Numbered from the stretch's first letter, positions 34,456 to 47,900 are shown. The stretch: DNA of 64,000 nucleotides from Kwoniella bestiolae CBS 10118 (GCF_000512585.2 NC_089246.1:1116001-1180000), one strand, 5' to 3'. The notes: generated from the letters alone by a model not told the origin. Program-made: numbers and translations.

Positions 34456-35812
34456 ATGTCATCTCAACCTCGAATAGCGATCATCGGCGGTGGTATATCC
34501 GGGGTATGTCTCGCCATAGCCCTTCAGAAGCGTAATCTGAATATCACGATATACGAGCAAGCACCCAAATTCGGCGAGGTAGGTGCTGGAGTCGCCTTCA
34601 ACCCAGCCGCTACTCGAGCTATGAAGCTCTGTTCTCCCGATATATACGATGCGTTTGAGAAAGTAGCTACTAGGAATATATCGAGGGAAAAGCAGAAAAC
34701 ATGGTTCGACTGGTTAGATGGCGAGAAGGATGAACCGGTGGGACAAGAACCGTATCTCTTTAGCCTGACCAACGAGTTTGGGGCGAATGCGGTGCATAGA
34801 GCGCATTTCTTAGATGAGATTGTTGGGCTGTTGCGGGAGGGTACGACCAGATTCGGTAAACACCTAGATACGATTGAGGATCAGGGAGCAGGTAGACCTT
34901 TGGTTATGAAGTTTCATGATGGATCTGAAGAAACGGCAGATGCGATTATAGGATGTGATGGGATCAAGTCTAGTGTGAGGACCTGGATGTTGGGTGAAGA
35001 TCATCCAGGAAGTTCACCAAGTTATACCCACAAATACGCTTATAGGGGGTTGATACCGATGGATAAAGCTGTTCAAGCTTTGGGAGAGGATCTGGCTCAG
35101 AATGCTAAGATGCATGTGAGTTTTGTTTCTCTTGCTCAAAAGATACCCCAAGCACAATGCACAGGCTGATGGTGACTTTCGTTTCTAGATGGGTCACGAT
35201 GGACACGTCCTGACTTTCCCAGTGGACCACGGCGAAACCATGAATGTCGTAGCCTTCCGGACCAACTCCGACCCATGGCCCTCATCCGATAAGCTCGTCT
35301 TGCCCTCTGAGAAATCACACGTCAGACAGGACCTCGCCAATTTCGGACCGACCGTACAGAAGATCATCGATATCCTCGATCCCAAATTGGACTGTTGGGC
35401 AATCTTTGATCTGGGTGATCATCCTCTAGATTCATACCACCAAGGTCGAGTTTGTCTGTTGGGCGATTCAGCACACGCGACAAGCCCACATCATGGTGCG
35501 GGCGCTGGAATGTGTATCGAGGATGTCGCGATCATGGCTGAGCTGCTGAATGATAGTAAAGTAAAGGAGAATGGGGTAAGAGGGATTGAGATTGCGTTTA
35601 AGACGTTTAGTGAGGTACGGAAGGAGAGGACCCAATGGTTGGTACAGTCTAGTAGACGGAGTGGAGATTTGTATGAGTGGAGGGTAGAAGGTGTCGGAAG
35701 GGATATTGAGAAGATCCAGAAGGAATGTAAGGAGAGTAATGGGAAGATTTGGAGTGCCCAGATTACCGAGATGGTAGAGGAGGCGAGAGCTGTATTGAAG
35801 CGACACTTTTGA
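34456..35812 (+). CDS. FAD-dependent monooxygenase, salicylate hydroxylase type
   Basis: Two exons, 34456-35115 and 35189-35812, encode 427 aa of a class A flavoprotein hydroxylase. The Rossmann FAD motif is at the N-terminus (AIIGGGISGVCLAIAL, then NITIYEQAPKFGEVGAGV). The middle DG motif is DAIIGCDGIKSSVRTWML, and the second FAD motif is GRVCLLGDSAHATSPHHGAGAGM. Enzymes of this fold hydroxylate aromatic acids such as salicylate with NAD(P)H and oxygen, but fungal paralogs are numerous and also act in secondary metabolism, so the substrate is open. There is no signal peptide or membrane anchor. The start ATG places the GxGxxG motif at residue 10, as usual. Neighbours do not form an obvious catabolic cluster. 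Confidence 0.9.
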
Positions 35813-38281
35813 TATGTGGCTTACTGAGCTCTCGTCGAGCGATCCGTCCATATGGATGTAATGCATTTATAGAGGTGCACAATCGTTGTTACAAACCCGT
35901 CGAGCTGCCATGTTCGTGGTCGACGCATTGTGAAAGCCGTAGCACGTTTCCGTTAGTCTGGGTTTTTGGAAGTGAAGTAGGGTAAAAGCGCTCGGAAATG
36001 AATGTTCTGTCTCATGTCCCCTCGCTCCCTGCTGAACATGAGCGGTTACCCCTAAACGTCCAAAGTGATGTGTCTCCCTTTCAGAGGTAGCAACGACCTT
36101 CGCAGACAACGTTGTGGTAAGCACGGCACGATGTCTTGTATCCCTCGAAAACGGTTCTCCACGTTCATGGATCTTCCAGAATTTTGGACGTAACAGAGGA
36201 GATAAGAGGAAGAAGTACGCCTCATGACGCAGGATTCCAAGATGTGCGCTGTACCTGTAAGCTTATATACGCCATGGATTCCAGAAGGCCAGGGGGTGAG
36301 CCGTAATTTTATGTGATTGTGGAAGGATTAGTGCGTCATGAGGCGTCTGCGCATTTTTCTTTTGCAGGATTAGCATAGATGTCCGTGCGGGTTAGGACTC
36401 GACCACGCACAGACTTGAAGATCAGATCCCTTGTGCGTGTACTGAAGCTCGTCCCTCATCGCTAAATCGCTGAGAAAAGAAGACGGAAGGAGTCGTGGAA
36501 CTTAGGTATCGGGTAATACAAGCTTTGGTTTGATCTCCTGAATTTAGAGGACTACGGGTGAAGATTTCAAAGGGAGATTGAGGGGTAAGGGGTATGCCGC
36601 TCGAATACCACACCTTAAAAACTAGATTTGGTGTAATTTTGGAAGGAACAAATCATCCGCGTCTAAGATTACCTGGATCACAGAATTATCCAAACCCGCG
36701 GAAACCTGCTTGCGAGTGAAGAAGGAGAAGAAGAAGGGGTCATATTATCGGACCTTATAGTCCCTTGTTGGTGGTAGGCTAGACCCACGATCCTTCCACA
36801 TTTACGTGATTGCCTTTACCTTTTAGATTCAATTGCGTCCCTCATGAGAAACATCCTGGATAATTTGTACGGTGAGAAAAAGAAGTCTTTGATTGCATAT
36901 GGCTTTATCAGGTACGGGATATATGATCGAGGGTACATGGGGATGAATTTTCGGAAGCTACCCAAATCATGCTAGCTTGAGAGGATGCATTTTGATCCGA
37001 CTAGCCTGTCGTCGGTGGTACTTCGCACTGAGTCACATCAGTTTGATTCGTTTGATCATTATTCCTGCCTTGATCGCACAATCAGCATCGTCAAGATCAA
37101 TAGTGTCGAGCTCATCGATCCGACTCCGGTTCACCGACCTCGAAGGATCGACGAATAACGAAGACCAGCTCGAAGCGGTCATATCTTACGAAGCTGAGCT
37201 TTGGTTATAGGAAGGTTAACTAAATCATAGATAGAACGGACGGTACCACAACTTGAATTGCATAAGTGAGTAGCTCAATCTCTTTGCCATTGATCTCGTT
37301 CGCTCTCCTACTTTTCACCGAGAGGATGACGATCTCGTGTGCGGCTATGGTGCGTGTTACTGTGTGTCTGTGCATTCTCATCCCATCTTTTTACCTTTGT
37401 TTCAAGCGTCTGTGTGTTGCTGTGTGTATTCATCCTCAACTCCTGCGTATCTATTCTGCTTGTCCTCTTCCTCTGCTTTTCCTATCTTTCATACCAGATC
37501 TTGATCTTCGATCGGACATGTTCATCATCATTATAGCATGATCGGCTGTCTCATTTGTGTGTTCGTGTGTGTGTCGTACTTTCCTCTGTATTTCAATCGA
37601 TCAATCAATACCAAATTCGTCTCTATTCAGTGTAAATCAATCAGTTTAATGAATCCAATCATGGCTGTCTCGTCTCACTCACCCATCACTCATCTTCATC
37701 GTCAACAATATGTGTGTGTATGAGTACATGTATGGGTATATTCGACCATCACCACACTACCCCCTCCCTCCTTTACACTCCTATCGGATGATACTTCATA
37801 TTCATACATTCATCCCTTTCAATCTCATCTTTCTATACTATGACAGACATCTTAGCTTCTCTTATCCACCAAGCCACGACATAGACCTGCCTTTTCTAAT
37901 TCAATCTTGATCCTCTCCTTTCCCACCTATTCATTCTCACTCACCCGTTTCAGTCTCACTACAACATATCCCCCTTTCCCATTCAGCCCGACAATTTTAC
38001 TTCTTTCTGGCAAGTCTCTGATTCTAATCTGAGAGTTGACTTTTATACCCATCTGATCACTCCCGGGTCAATTCATATTCCTTTATCCTTCTTTCTCGCT
38101 TCTTCTCACTGTTATTTTGATCACCATCAACGTCCCCCGTGGACTGGGACTATTCTTCTGATTTTTGGGCTTTTGAGAGGCATACATCGTTTCTACTTTA
38201 CTCCAGTACTTACAATATCCTTCTTGCTCAAACTAGCTTGAAGCCTTTTCCCCCGCGCAATAATAGAAGGATTCGATCAAG
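35813..38281. other. Long non-coding spacer and leader upstream of the MHYT gene
   Basis: Nearly 2.5 kb without a supportable protein gene, the longest gap in the window. The left third holds a 15 bp inverted repeat and a hairpin (listed separately). The right third, about 37260-38281, is pyrimidine-rich with TGTGTGT runs and several upstream ATGs (for example 37326), and looks like a very long 5' leader of the MHYT gene. I found no tRNA, snoRNA or transposon protein. Confidence 0.5.
36217..36346. repeat. 15 bp inverted repeat bracketing a 130 bp segment
   Basis: ACGCCTCATGACGCA at 36217-36231 is the exact reverse complement of TGCGTCATGAGGCGT at 36332-36346. The arms are 100 bp apart. I see no matching target-site duplication (AGT before, CTG after) and no coding content inside. 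Each arm contains TGACGC/GCGTCA, so bZIP-type binding sites are another reading. Confidence 0.6.
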
Positions 38282-41200
38282 ATGGCTCCTCCTGAGGCTA
38301 TATGGAACGGTGAGTTCTTTTTGCTCTGATTCCATTATCCTCTGAGAAGCTTCTTTACTGATGATACCTCGGTGCTTATAGATCCCCAGGCATTAGCCGA
38401 CTACTATCTCGACTTTGCCATCCCCCTTCGACCTCAACCAGGTGTATTGGTCGCATCGGTAATCGTATCTTATCTCGGATCCTACGCTACTCTATTGGTA
38501 CTTGGTCGAAGAACTTCATCGAGAGGTTGGAGGAATCATGCTTTGCTGTTATTGGCCGCTGTCGTATTTGCGGCATGTGCTATTTGGGGAATGCACTTCG
38601 TCAGTATGATCAGTATTAGATTGAGGGCTAGTCCAGAGGTTACATGGTATATTCAAGTGAGTCGATCGTTTCTTCCTCTCGTGTTTTTTGAAAGTGGGAG
38701 AGTGTGCGCTGATGTGAGATTTGTCGTAAAAGTTCGACAAGGGTATGACTGCGTTATCCCTTTTCGTTCCCATCTTGGCTACTTTCATCTCCTTCTGGCT
38801 CATCGGTTCAGAAATCGATTTCCACCTTTGGCGAGTGCTCTTCGCTGGTGCTTTCCAAGGTCTTACCAGTGAGTTGTCTTCTGAACCTTCCTAAAGATCA
38901 TTGCAAATAACTAACCTGATCAAACTTCACAGTCGGTCTCATGCACTACTCTGCCTCCTTCCGACTTCCCACACTTGTAGTCACCTACACTGCGGTCACG
39001 GTCGTTTTCGCTCTTATCCTTGCCGCTGTGGCTGCTATCGTTGCCCTGTTCCTTTTCTTCAGACTTCGAGCTCAATGGGAGGAATCTTGGTGGAAGCGAG
39101 CTCTCTGTGCCCTTATCTTGGCTACTGCTGTATGCGGGTAAGTCAACCCGCTACCTCGTTTTGACTGGATCAACAAGCTGACGTGACCATCACAGAATGC
39201 ACTACCTCGGTCTCGGTGGTACATCATATCGATACAAGGAAGGTGTTGACCCAATGGTCCTCGCCAACGCTGGTGGACAAGCTACTCGACTCACCATCGC
39301 TATCTCAGTCATGTGTGGTGTTATCGTGCTTTTGTGTTTCGCCATCGCTGCCTTGGACGCTATTACCAAACGACAAATCAGGAACAAAGCTAGAAACATC
39401 GTCATTGCCAGTGCCGCTTTCGACAAGACTGGTAAACTCCTGGTGAAGAACGACGGTACCATTCCCATGCAGGTCATTCAGACCGACGCCGATCTTCAAC
39501 GAGTATTGGGTGAACTTGATCCTCGACAATCCACCTTCCAATGGCTCTACCAACTATCCTTCAACTGGGCTCTTGTCACTCCATTCGTACCTCGAATCCT
39601 CAAATCTGTCATTGACAGACAAAAGGGTAAATCACAACAACCTGCTGCTCTCGACCGAGGCTTGAACTCTTCATGGGAAACCCTCCTCTTCCGAAGTCGA
39701 TTCGTCGAAGCTTCCGTCCTTCTCGCTCAACAACTTGATCTTTCCGTCGAATCCCTCGGAGCAATGTTCGATCGAGTGCTCACCACCGGTACCAGATTAC
39801 CTGAAGAGAGGTCCGAAAAATCAGCTGAAGAAGGTAAAGCAGGTGTGAAGGGAGATGACGAATCATCGATCCACGGAATTACCCTTAGGATGCATAACTC
39901 TGAAGGTGTCATGCTTTTCTTGGTCCGAGAAATCGGTGAAGGTAATCCATCAGCTTGGGATAATCCCAATGCCGATAAGAACCAACTTCGATCAAATGAT
40001 ACCGTCGACTCATACACCTCCAGAGGTTACCGAATGGCTGAAACCCGATTCTTCTCCAAAGCCATGGCTGACCATTTTGGTGTCAGCAAACCGGAAATGG
40101 ATGTCTTCTTATCTGCCTGTAAGACCTACGCCAAGAGAGGTACTCGACCTGTCGTACAGAGTGGTGGTGCCTATCTCGGTCTCTTCGGTGTTCGACCTAC
40201 CGGTACTCAAATGCAAGGATTAGATGTATTGGTGTACAACTTCGCTCGTCACCAAATCCCCGCTTATCGACTTCCGGATGTTGGTTTCCCTCTTAACGCG
40301 ACGATGAAAGCCTGGGTCAGAGAACTAGCAAACGCCAATATGGGAGAGGTTTTGAGAAGGTGCAATGAAGCTGTTGCTCGAGCTGAAAATTCAGATGATG
40401 GTTCAGCTTCCCTTCACTCTCAAATCGACGAATCACTTTACGAGTTCCAAGCTGCCATCGCAGTCGCTATCGAAGCTCTCACAACTGCTTTGAGATGCTG
40501 GCCAACTCTCCTCGACATCGCTCGACTCTCACCTGAAATATTGGAAATCCCAGCTTCCGACCATGATGATAAAGCACCTGCTCAAATGGTTGTTCTCGAA
40601 GTGGTCTTGCCTGCTCCCGACGCTAGGTTGACTCCCGTCCAATCGAGAGCTTCCGGTGTACAAGCTCCAACACTTGCTTCAGGTCGACACGAATCTGACA
40701 AACCACCTGCGCCATTCGTCTACACCCCCTTCAGCTTGTTCACCAAATCCCAAGCAATGTTACTGCGAGCCAAAGCTTTCCAAGAGTTCTCCAAGAACAC
40801 GGTTGTTGATCTCAACAAGGTGTACCCACTCATGCCTACTGATGTAGCTGCTGAGCTGGACGCCTTCGACTCTGGCGAAAAGGGATTGGACGCTACTGGT
40901 AATCCCTTCGCCATCGGTCAATTGCAAGGACGATGGAATGCCCGAGGAAAATCAGCTTCAAAGGGATTGATCGTAGACACCGCTTCTGCCAATACCAACC
41001 ATGCTAGATACACTTCCGATGCCTCATCGATCAAATCGCCCATCTCATCCAATGGTTCTGATATCAACTACGAGAAGGGATTCGGAAATATCGCACCTCA
41101 ACTGCACTCTTTGGCGGTAGCTGCTCAAGGTCGACGGGGATCCAGACCGAATACCGGAGCGTCCGAACAATCCGTACAGTCGAACAGCCTGGTAGCTTCT

Positions 41201-41437
41201 GATCCTGTCGAGACCGTCAAGAAGGGATTGACATCGCTGGTGAACAAAGCTACTGGAAATGCCCCGCAAGCTGAGGAAGATGAGAGGAACGTGGTGGACC
41301 ATGAGGCTGATGTCGGTCCTCCCGTCTTCACGAGTGTAAGGAATAGGACCGATGGATGGTTCATGAGGAGTATGAGAGATTTGGAGAGATCCGATAGGAC
41401 CGGTGCGTTGGAACATGTCGGATGGCAAGAGAACTAG
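38282..41437 (+). CDS. Seven-TM MHYT-domain protein with long cytosolic region
   Basis: Five exons, 38282-38309, 38382-38656, 38733-38868, 38933-39137 and 39196-41437, give 961 aa. The first 250 residues form the MHYT sensor fold: seven hydrophobic helices with M-H-[FY]-x motifs near the ends of helices 2, 4 and 6 (IWGMHFVSM, IGLMHYSAS, VCGMHYLGL). In bacteria this domain precedes GGDEF/EAL or kinase domains, and a metal or diatomic gas ligand (copper; O2, CO or NO) was proposed. Here helix 7 leads into about 700 cytosolic residues with none of those output domains. The first stretch, IVIASAAFDKTGKLLVKNDG, is PAS-like, and the tail from about residue 760 is Ser-rich and disordered. The ATG is followed after nine codons by an intron. 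The function is unknown; a membrane signalling role is inferred. Confidence 0.85.
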
Positions 41438-41918
41438 GTTTGGGCGAGTTAATACATAAAGTAGTTAGGGTGGCGCTCGGGGTTCTAAGTAGATTCAAGT
41501 ATATTCATGTTTCCATATCTATCATTCCGCTAGGTTCATCTTCGTTATTATAGGATACAGGTTCTTCTTATGTTAAATACTATGGTTATATCCGGTATGA
41601 TCTCATGCATGTATTTTTGGCCAACAGCTGGATTGCAGGACAGAGGACACTTGTCAAGTGCGGATCCGAAGCTTGAGTTACGAGTACGATCGGAATGCAT
41701 TACAACCGGATCAGACCGATTACAAACCTTTGTTAGAAACAATCGTAATCCGGTTGTAATACCCCTTGATTGACGTCACGAATAGACAGTAATTACGAGA
41801 ACGACCACTCGCTCAATTCCATTTCTGCATTTTCGATCGTGATTTTTCAATACTACATTATTCCTTCTTCTTACTATCCATATACCCAGAGAAGAGTACT
41901 CACCAGTAACCAGCCACC
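41438..41918. promoter_or_regulatory. MHYT gene 3' region and LTN1 promoter
   Basis: This 481 bp interval holds the 3' end of the MHYT transcript and the LTN1 promoter. CGTAATCCGGTTGTAAT around 41744-41758 partly mirrors ATTACAACCGGATCAG at 41699-41714, forming an imperfect inverted repeat (core ATTACAACCGGAT / ATCCGGTTGTAAT). No ORF is supported. Confidence 0.4.
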
Positions 41919-44900
41919 ATGCCCAAACCCAACAAATCGTCCGCATCAGCCGGTACCCGCAAGAAGAATGCCCGTAAAGCAGCCAAGGGCACTGGAGAAG
42001 ATCCCGACGAAGTCCAGCCCAAATCGGGTCAGAGACCTCAGAGGGGACAAAAGAAATTATCCAAAGCTCAGAAACAAGCATTACCCAAGGTCAAACAATT
42101 CGTACCTCCTCCTAAACCGCCTGCTCCGCCTATACCTGACCCATTAGATGGACTGGGCCTGGCGAGGACCTTGCCTGCTGAGCTGGTTGTGGTTTTGCGG
42201 AGGTTGGGGAAGAAGGATGATGTGACTAGAAGGAAGGGGTTGGAGGAGCTTAGGGAGGGGTGGGCGAATGAGCTGGTTCAGACGAGGGATCTGACGGAAG
42301 ATCAGGAGATGGGGTTGGAGAGGGAGTTGAAAGAGACGGCTGTGTTGTCTGCTATACCTGTTTGGGTGAGCTAATCTCTGTTCACTCGAGTGAGAAAGAG
42401 GATTTTGTAAGTTAGCTGATAGAATTTACTGTTAATTAGCTACATAATCTTGCGAGTCTACTTCAATCGCCCTTCCATCGATCTACTGCTATCCAGCTTC
42501 ACTCCGACCTCTTATCTATTCCTTCTCTCCGCACGGTTATACTTGAGAACTTGTCTCTGTCGCTTCTGCCCGGAACGCAGGGCAGGGATATCCTCGGTTC
42601 ATGGATGGTAGCTGCCCTTGAAGAAGGTAGGAGAGCAGGAGGAGCAGGTTTGAAATCGTGGGACAACTCTGTCACTTGGTCGAGTCCTGCTCCCAAAGAA
42701 GGAGAAGAGGGCGAAACGAGTTCAAGCGATTCGGAGAAGATAATCTTATCACAGCATCTGGGGGATTTGGTCGAATATCTCACGCTCTCGATACTTGATC
42801 CTGCGACGCTTCATGATAATATCCACCCTGCACCTGTATCTTCCGTTCCTCCCACTTCATCCCCTGCACCAAATAAGAAAGGCCAAAACACCAAGGGAGG
42901 GGGGAAAGGTAAAGCTACTCCCGCTCCCACGCCTAAACAGCAGGTATCTGCTCCGACACCATCAGCGGAAGATGGAGAGATGGCTGAAGAGCGATTAGCG
43001 AGGTATAGAGTAGGTGGTCTAGTTGGCTTGAATTACCTCTTACAACAATTATCAAGATCTTCTATCAAGGATCTACCTCAAGATCTGGTCAACCTGATTA
43101 GAAATCCTGGATTATGGCTGGCCCTCTCACCGGAGATCATAGATAATTCGGATCCAGACTCAGATTCGCCAGGTGGACTGGGAACTTCCCAACCACCTAT
43201 CAGACGAGCGGCTTACTCCTTGTTGTCCACTTTGGTTGACAGTTATCCGGAACAGCTGGAGGAGAAGGACACGCTGAGGATGTTATCGGATAGCGTGCTT
43301 GGTCATTGCTGGTTGGAGAAGGAGGGGATTGTGTGGGAGACTGCTGGGATGGCTGTTGCTAAATTCATAAGGAGTGAGTATACCCTTTTCATTTCGTTCC
43401 TGTCCTTCCCCTCTGCTTCATGCAGGCTGAATGTCGAGTGCGCCAGTGATTGATATACTATATGTACAGAATGGCCCGAGTGTTGGACAATCACTGCGGA
43501 CTCTCAATCTCGACGCGGCTCTGCTCAGGAGAAGACGTCTGATAATGGTGACGAGGACGATGAAGAGGATGACGATGATGATGAGAGTGATGAGGAAGAA
43601 GAGAGCAAGGATGATAACGATGAGGATCAAGAGGCATCAACACAGCGGGCTCAAATCACCGCCTCAACCTATTATGCCAATTTCCTTGAATTCATCTCAA
43701 CGATATGTCCTTATATCCCACATCTCACCTATCCTCTACTCTTAGTAGTCATATCGACTCTTCCCACCGACCTTTTACCTCTTACTCCAGCACCTACTCA
43801 ACAGATACAGAACCTATTCTCCCACATCTGGGCACCAGTCGATTCGAGATTACTTTCCACCCACTCATTACCAGGCCAACAATCCGCTTTCCAGGTGTTC
43901 TTACAGTCCATGCTGGATTGTACGGGATATCTGATAAGTAAATCTTGGTCAGCCGAAGAAAGTAAAGAGACTGCTTCCTGGTTGGTCAAAACTCAGCTCG
44001 GGGAGAGAGTTTGGACAGAAGGAGTCCTCGAATTCGGTGGAAGGGGAGGCGGGAGACGAGCTCAGAAGGGTGCAAGTCAGGAGGTAGAAGCCAACGCTTT
44101 TGGGAAATCGCTTGGAAGATTGACTACGATCGATCAAGGCCTGGCAACGGAACTGGCAAAATCGGTCAGGCAGTCATTGCTGGATGCTTGTTTCCCTGAA
44201 ACTCCCTCGAGCTCTATCCTACCCAGAAGTGTATCTATTCTTTCGGCTTTGAAGAATTCAACCGATAGTGAGCTGGTGGTACAGACAGCTGAACAGACTA
44301 TAAGAGATTTGGTACAGCAATGTGTGGAGGGTCTGCCCAAATCGATAGCAGGAGAAGGCATCTCCGCCGTTGCTGTTGTTGAGACTATTGTGGAGATCTT
44401 CAAGCAGTATTCACAGCTGGTCAGGGCTAATACAACGGATGTACGTGAATTCAGTCAATGACCTTGACAAGATTTTGCTGATACCCAGTCTTCTTCAGTC
44501 CCTTTTACAAGTCGTACAGACACAAAGTATCCCTCTTTCCTCTGCAATTTCCTCGGACCAGTTGGTCTCATTGCTCGACGCCATACATTCCAATGCATCA
44601 AACAATCAAGAATCAGTCCAGCAGATCCTTTCGTCCTTACTTCAGTCAACGGAAATCGACTCGGCAAAACGATTCGCCCTGGCACAGAGCTTGCTTACAA
44701 CACCTCCAAGCGGTTTGTTACGACCTGGTTCTCTCGATCCCATAGCAACGGAGTCGACACAAGTTGCACTCGCATCCAGCTCACCTGAATCGACTGATGT
44801 CGCTATCTCATGCTTAAAATCAACGCAACACCTCTCCAACGACGCATTGGACGAGGTACTTGCTTTAGTATGTACGGCAATTCACGGTTCTACGGAGAAA

Positions 44901-47900
44901 CTCCTTACCGGCCACGACTTTTCCGAAGAGACTCTTCCCGTCTCAGCATTCAAGATCTTCGCTACCTATGCAACGGATCATTTGGAAGAAGTGATCCAAT
45001 CTGAGATCTGCATACAAAGCTTGATATCGGTACATCACGTCATCTTCCTCCTTCCTCGTGTCCCAGGTCATATCGCCTCGTCGTTCGGTAAAGACGAATC
45101 TTTAACGCAACTCTGGAATAAAGTTGGACAAGTCAATGACGAGGAGAAGAAAGTGGTATTGACCAAGGTGCACGAAGCTCTGAGAGAAGGTATACAACGT
45201 GTGGAAGTCGAAGTGGATCCTACGATCTTTATCGACGTGGCTCTGGCTACGGCCTTAGGAGACACCAAAGCACCTTCAGTGATTGAACTATCTCAGACAC
45301 TTCTTCCTCCAATCAATACTCTCGTCGAGGAGATCTCCACTCATGCAACCCAACCATTACACCCCTCACTCCCCATCATCGACCCTCTAGTACCCTACTC
45401 TTCCGAGCAAACACCCGACATCTCCTTGGAATCAGATTTTGATCTAATCGGGCGATCAAAAGCTGCCAGATGGGCCGAAGCTGTGGTGGCGCTTCTTCGA
45501 GCAGATCGTCAACTCGTCGCATCACAGCCCGCCTTGCTGCAGGTCGCTTTGGCAGCTTACCAGCTGACACAAGATACCCTGGCTATACCGGGATCTTCGA
45601 GGGGTCTTTATGCCCAATCGGCATCTATTGTCCACCTAACGGACCTTATCCGAGAAGTTGAAGGAGCCGTGTCTTACGCTTTATCTTTCGTTGATGAAGC
45701 GCCACTGTCTTGGCATAACGATACTGTCCAGATACTCAAATCAGGGTCATTACCAGAAACTTCGGATTTACTACAGATGTTATTATCTGCCTTGAAGAAC
45801 GATATATCAGCTACCGGTGGGGATGTCAGCGCGAGGAGCTTTAGGAACGTACTTAGTAGACATTTGAGGCAGAGTGGAGCTGGAGAAAAAGAAGCGGAAG
45901 TATGGTTGAACTACGCTATGACTTTGATCGATAAGGGTAAGCTATCCGATTTGAATTGGCGTTATAGGTAGCTGACGATATGATATAGCACCACAACTTG
46001 CACTAGCAATAACATACGCTATCAAACCCCTTCTCCTAGACCACAAATCATTCGCTCTCGCTCAGAATCGTCTTGCCAATGCACTCACATCCGTCAAAGC
46101 TATTCCCTCAGCAGTATCCAAGCAGGGTATACCGTATCTGCGACTGCTCATCGCTTCTGCCCCGCCTGCCGATGCAGCGTCTGTCTTCTTACCTCAACAA
46201 CGGGCTATATTCGTTTTGAGGCATGTCAACTCATGGTTGACCGCTGATGATGACGAGGGAGAGATGCCCGAGGAAGTGGAGTATAGGATCGCAGAGCTGG
46301 AAACTGCGCTGGCACCGATCGTCCAGGATTTGTCGGGTGGTCATTGGGATGCGATCTTTGATTTGGTTGAGAGTGGTTTGAATGTGAGTTGTCTGTTGGC
46401 TTCTATTTGGATACGGGGAGACTGAGAGGAATCACAAGCTGATAATTCGTGATAGGGTGCTTCACTCGACGATGTTACGACTTCCTGCCTTACGTTTCAA
46501 TCGCTGCTTCTCCTTCAGCAGATACGTGATTTGTGTCAAACGAATAAATCACTCAGAGCAGAATGGACAGCAAAAGATGATCATATGAAGGCTGCTTTGA
46601 ACCTATTTCTGCAGTGTCGAACAGGTAAGCTGTGTGATCATCGCCATTCCTGGATGTTTGCTAGCTGACAATATTACTGTATTTTCAGCCGACTCGACAC
46701 CACTGTTAATGGTCCAAACCGTTCTTCTCGATCTCCTAGGTGATATACCGGAGAACGTAATGGAGAACGCGTCTCTCGGACAGCTCGCCGACCTCATCCA
46801 TCTATCTACCTCCTCCGCCGTCCAATGTGCTTCTTATAGGATTTTGAGCAAAGTCATCAAGCATAATACGATTGCGCTGGTTCTTGAAGTGGAAGCTTCT
46901 GTTGCTGAGGCTGAGGAAGGACATCAACATAGGACGATTGAATTGCCCAAGGAGTTGGTTGAGATTGTTGGTGAGGGACAGAAGATTGATTGGATGGGTG
47001 AGGTGGAGATATATACGGTAAATATCAGCTCGCTCTTTCTGAATTTAACTGGTCGAATGAGAAGCTGTGCTGATATTTGGTTCCCGATAGGTGCTGGGTC
47101 AGCTGCTTGCTTGGTTGGCTATTCTTGATCATTTTGAAGATGCGGTATGTCGCGCTGTTTTTCATGCTGAGCTCACTGGTGTGAAGGGAAAGTTGACTTG
47201 AATCGATTCAATAGTCCCGTACACTTCGATGGGCATACCTTGACCAGCTCAACTCCTCCAAATTGCTCACCGATGGACTTTTACCGATGTTATTTGCCAT
47301 GCTCGGTGTATCAGAAATGGGAGCTTGGAACTTCCCTGCCAGTCAATATGCAGTCGACGAGTTCTATCCAGAATGTCAGTTGCTCTTAAATTGTCATCGA
47401 TGACCAGTACAGCTGATGCCTTCTTCATCATTAGTACTTGATCCAGAAGGACTCGCCGATCTCACACCCCTAGCATCCTACTTATTCTACCGAGCACTCG
47501 TCACTATCCCATCAGCCCTTCGGGGGTACTACGAATCCATCAAATCCCGACAACTGTCAATGTCAATGTTAACGTTTGTGGCTCGACATTATTCCCCCGT
47601 AATCATTGCACACGAATTTGAAGCTCTACGAGAACCTTCCGCCTTGAAACAGCTGACCGAGGAGGGACTGAACATCCGTATTGCCCAAGGTGGTGGAGCG
47701 ACATCGGCTGCCTCAGCGGGCAGTGGATCGTCAGAAGCTATTGCGAGTTATGTGGTCGATGAGCAGCCTATGGAAATTGGGATCAGACTTCCTGCGGAGT
47801 TCCCCCTCAGGGGTGTGGACGTACGGGATCTGAGGAGGGTAGGCGTGCCGGAGAATAAGTGGAGGGGGTGGTTGATGAGTACTCAGCAGACTATAACGTC

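Noticed and set aside
36379..36450. tRNA-like words (GTTAGGACTCGACC, CAGACTTGAAGATCAG)
   Set aside because: No cloverleaf can be closed: no acceptor stem, no T-arm with a 5 bp stem, and no A/B box pair in the right spacing. Kept only as a hairpin.
36801..36840. GCCTTTACCTTTTAG resembling the U5 loop
   Set aside because: The invariant U5 loop GCCTTTTAC is not matched exactly and there is no flanking stem or Sm site.
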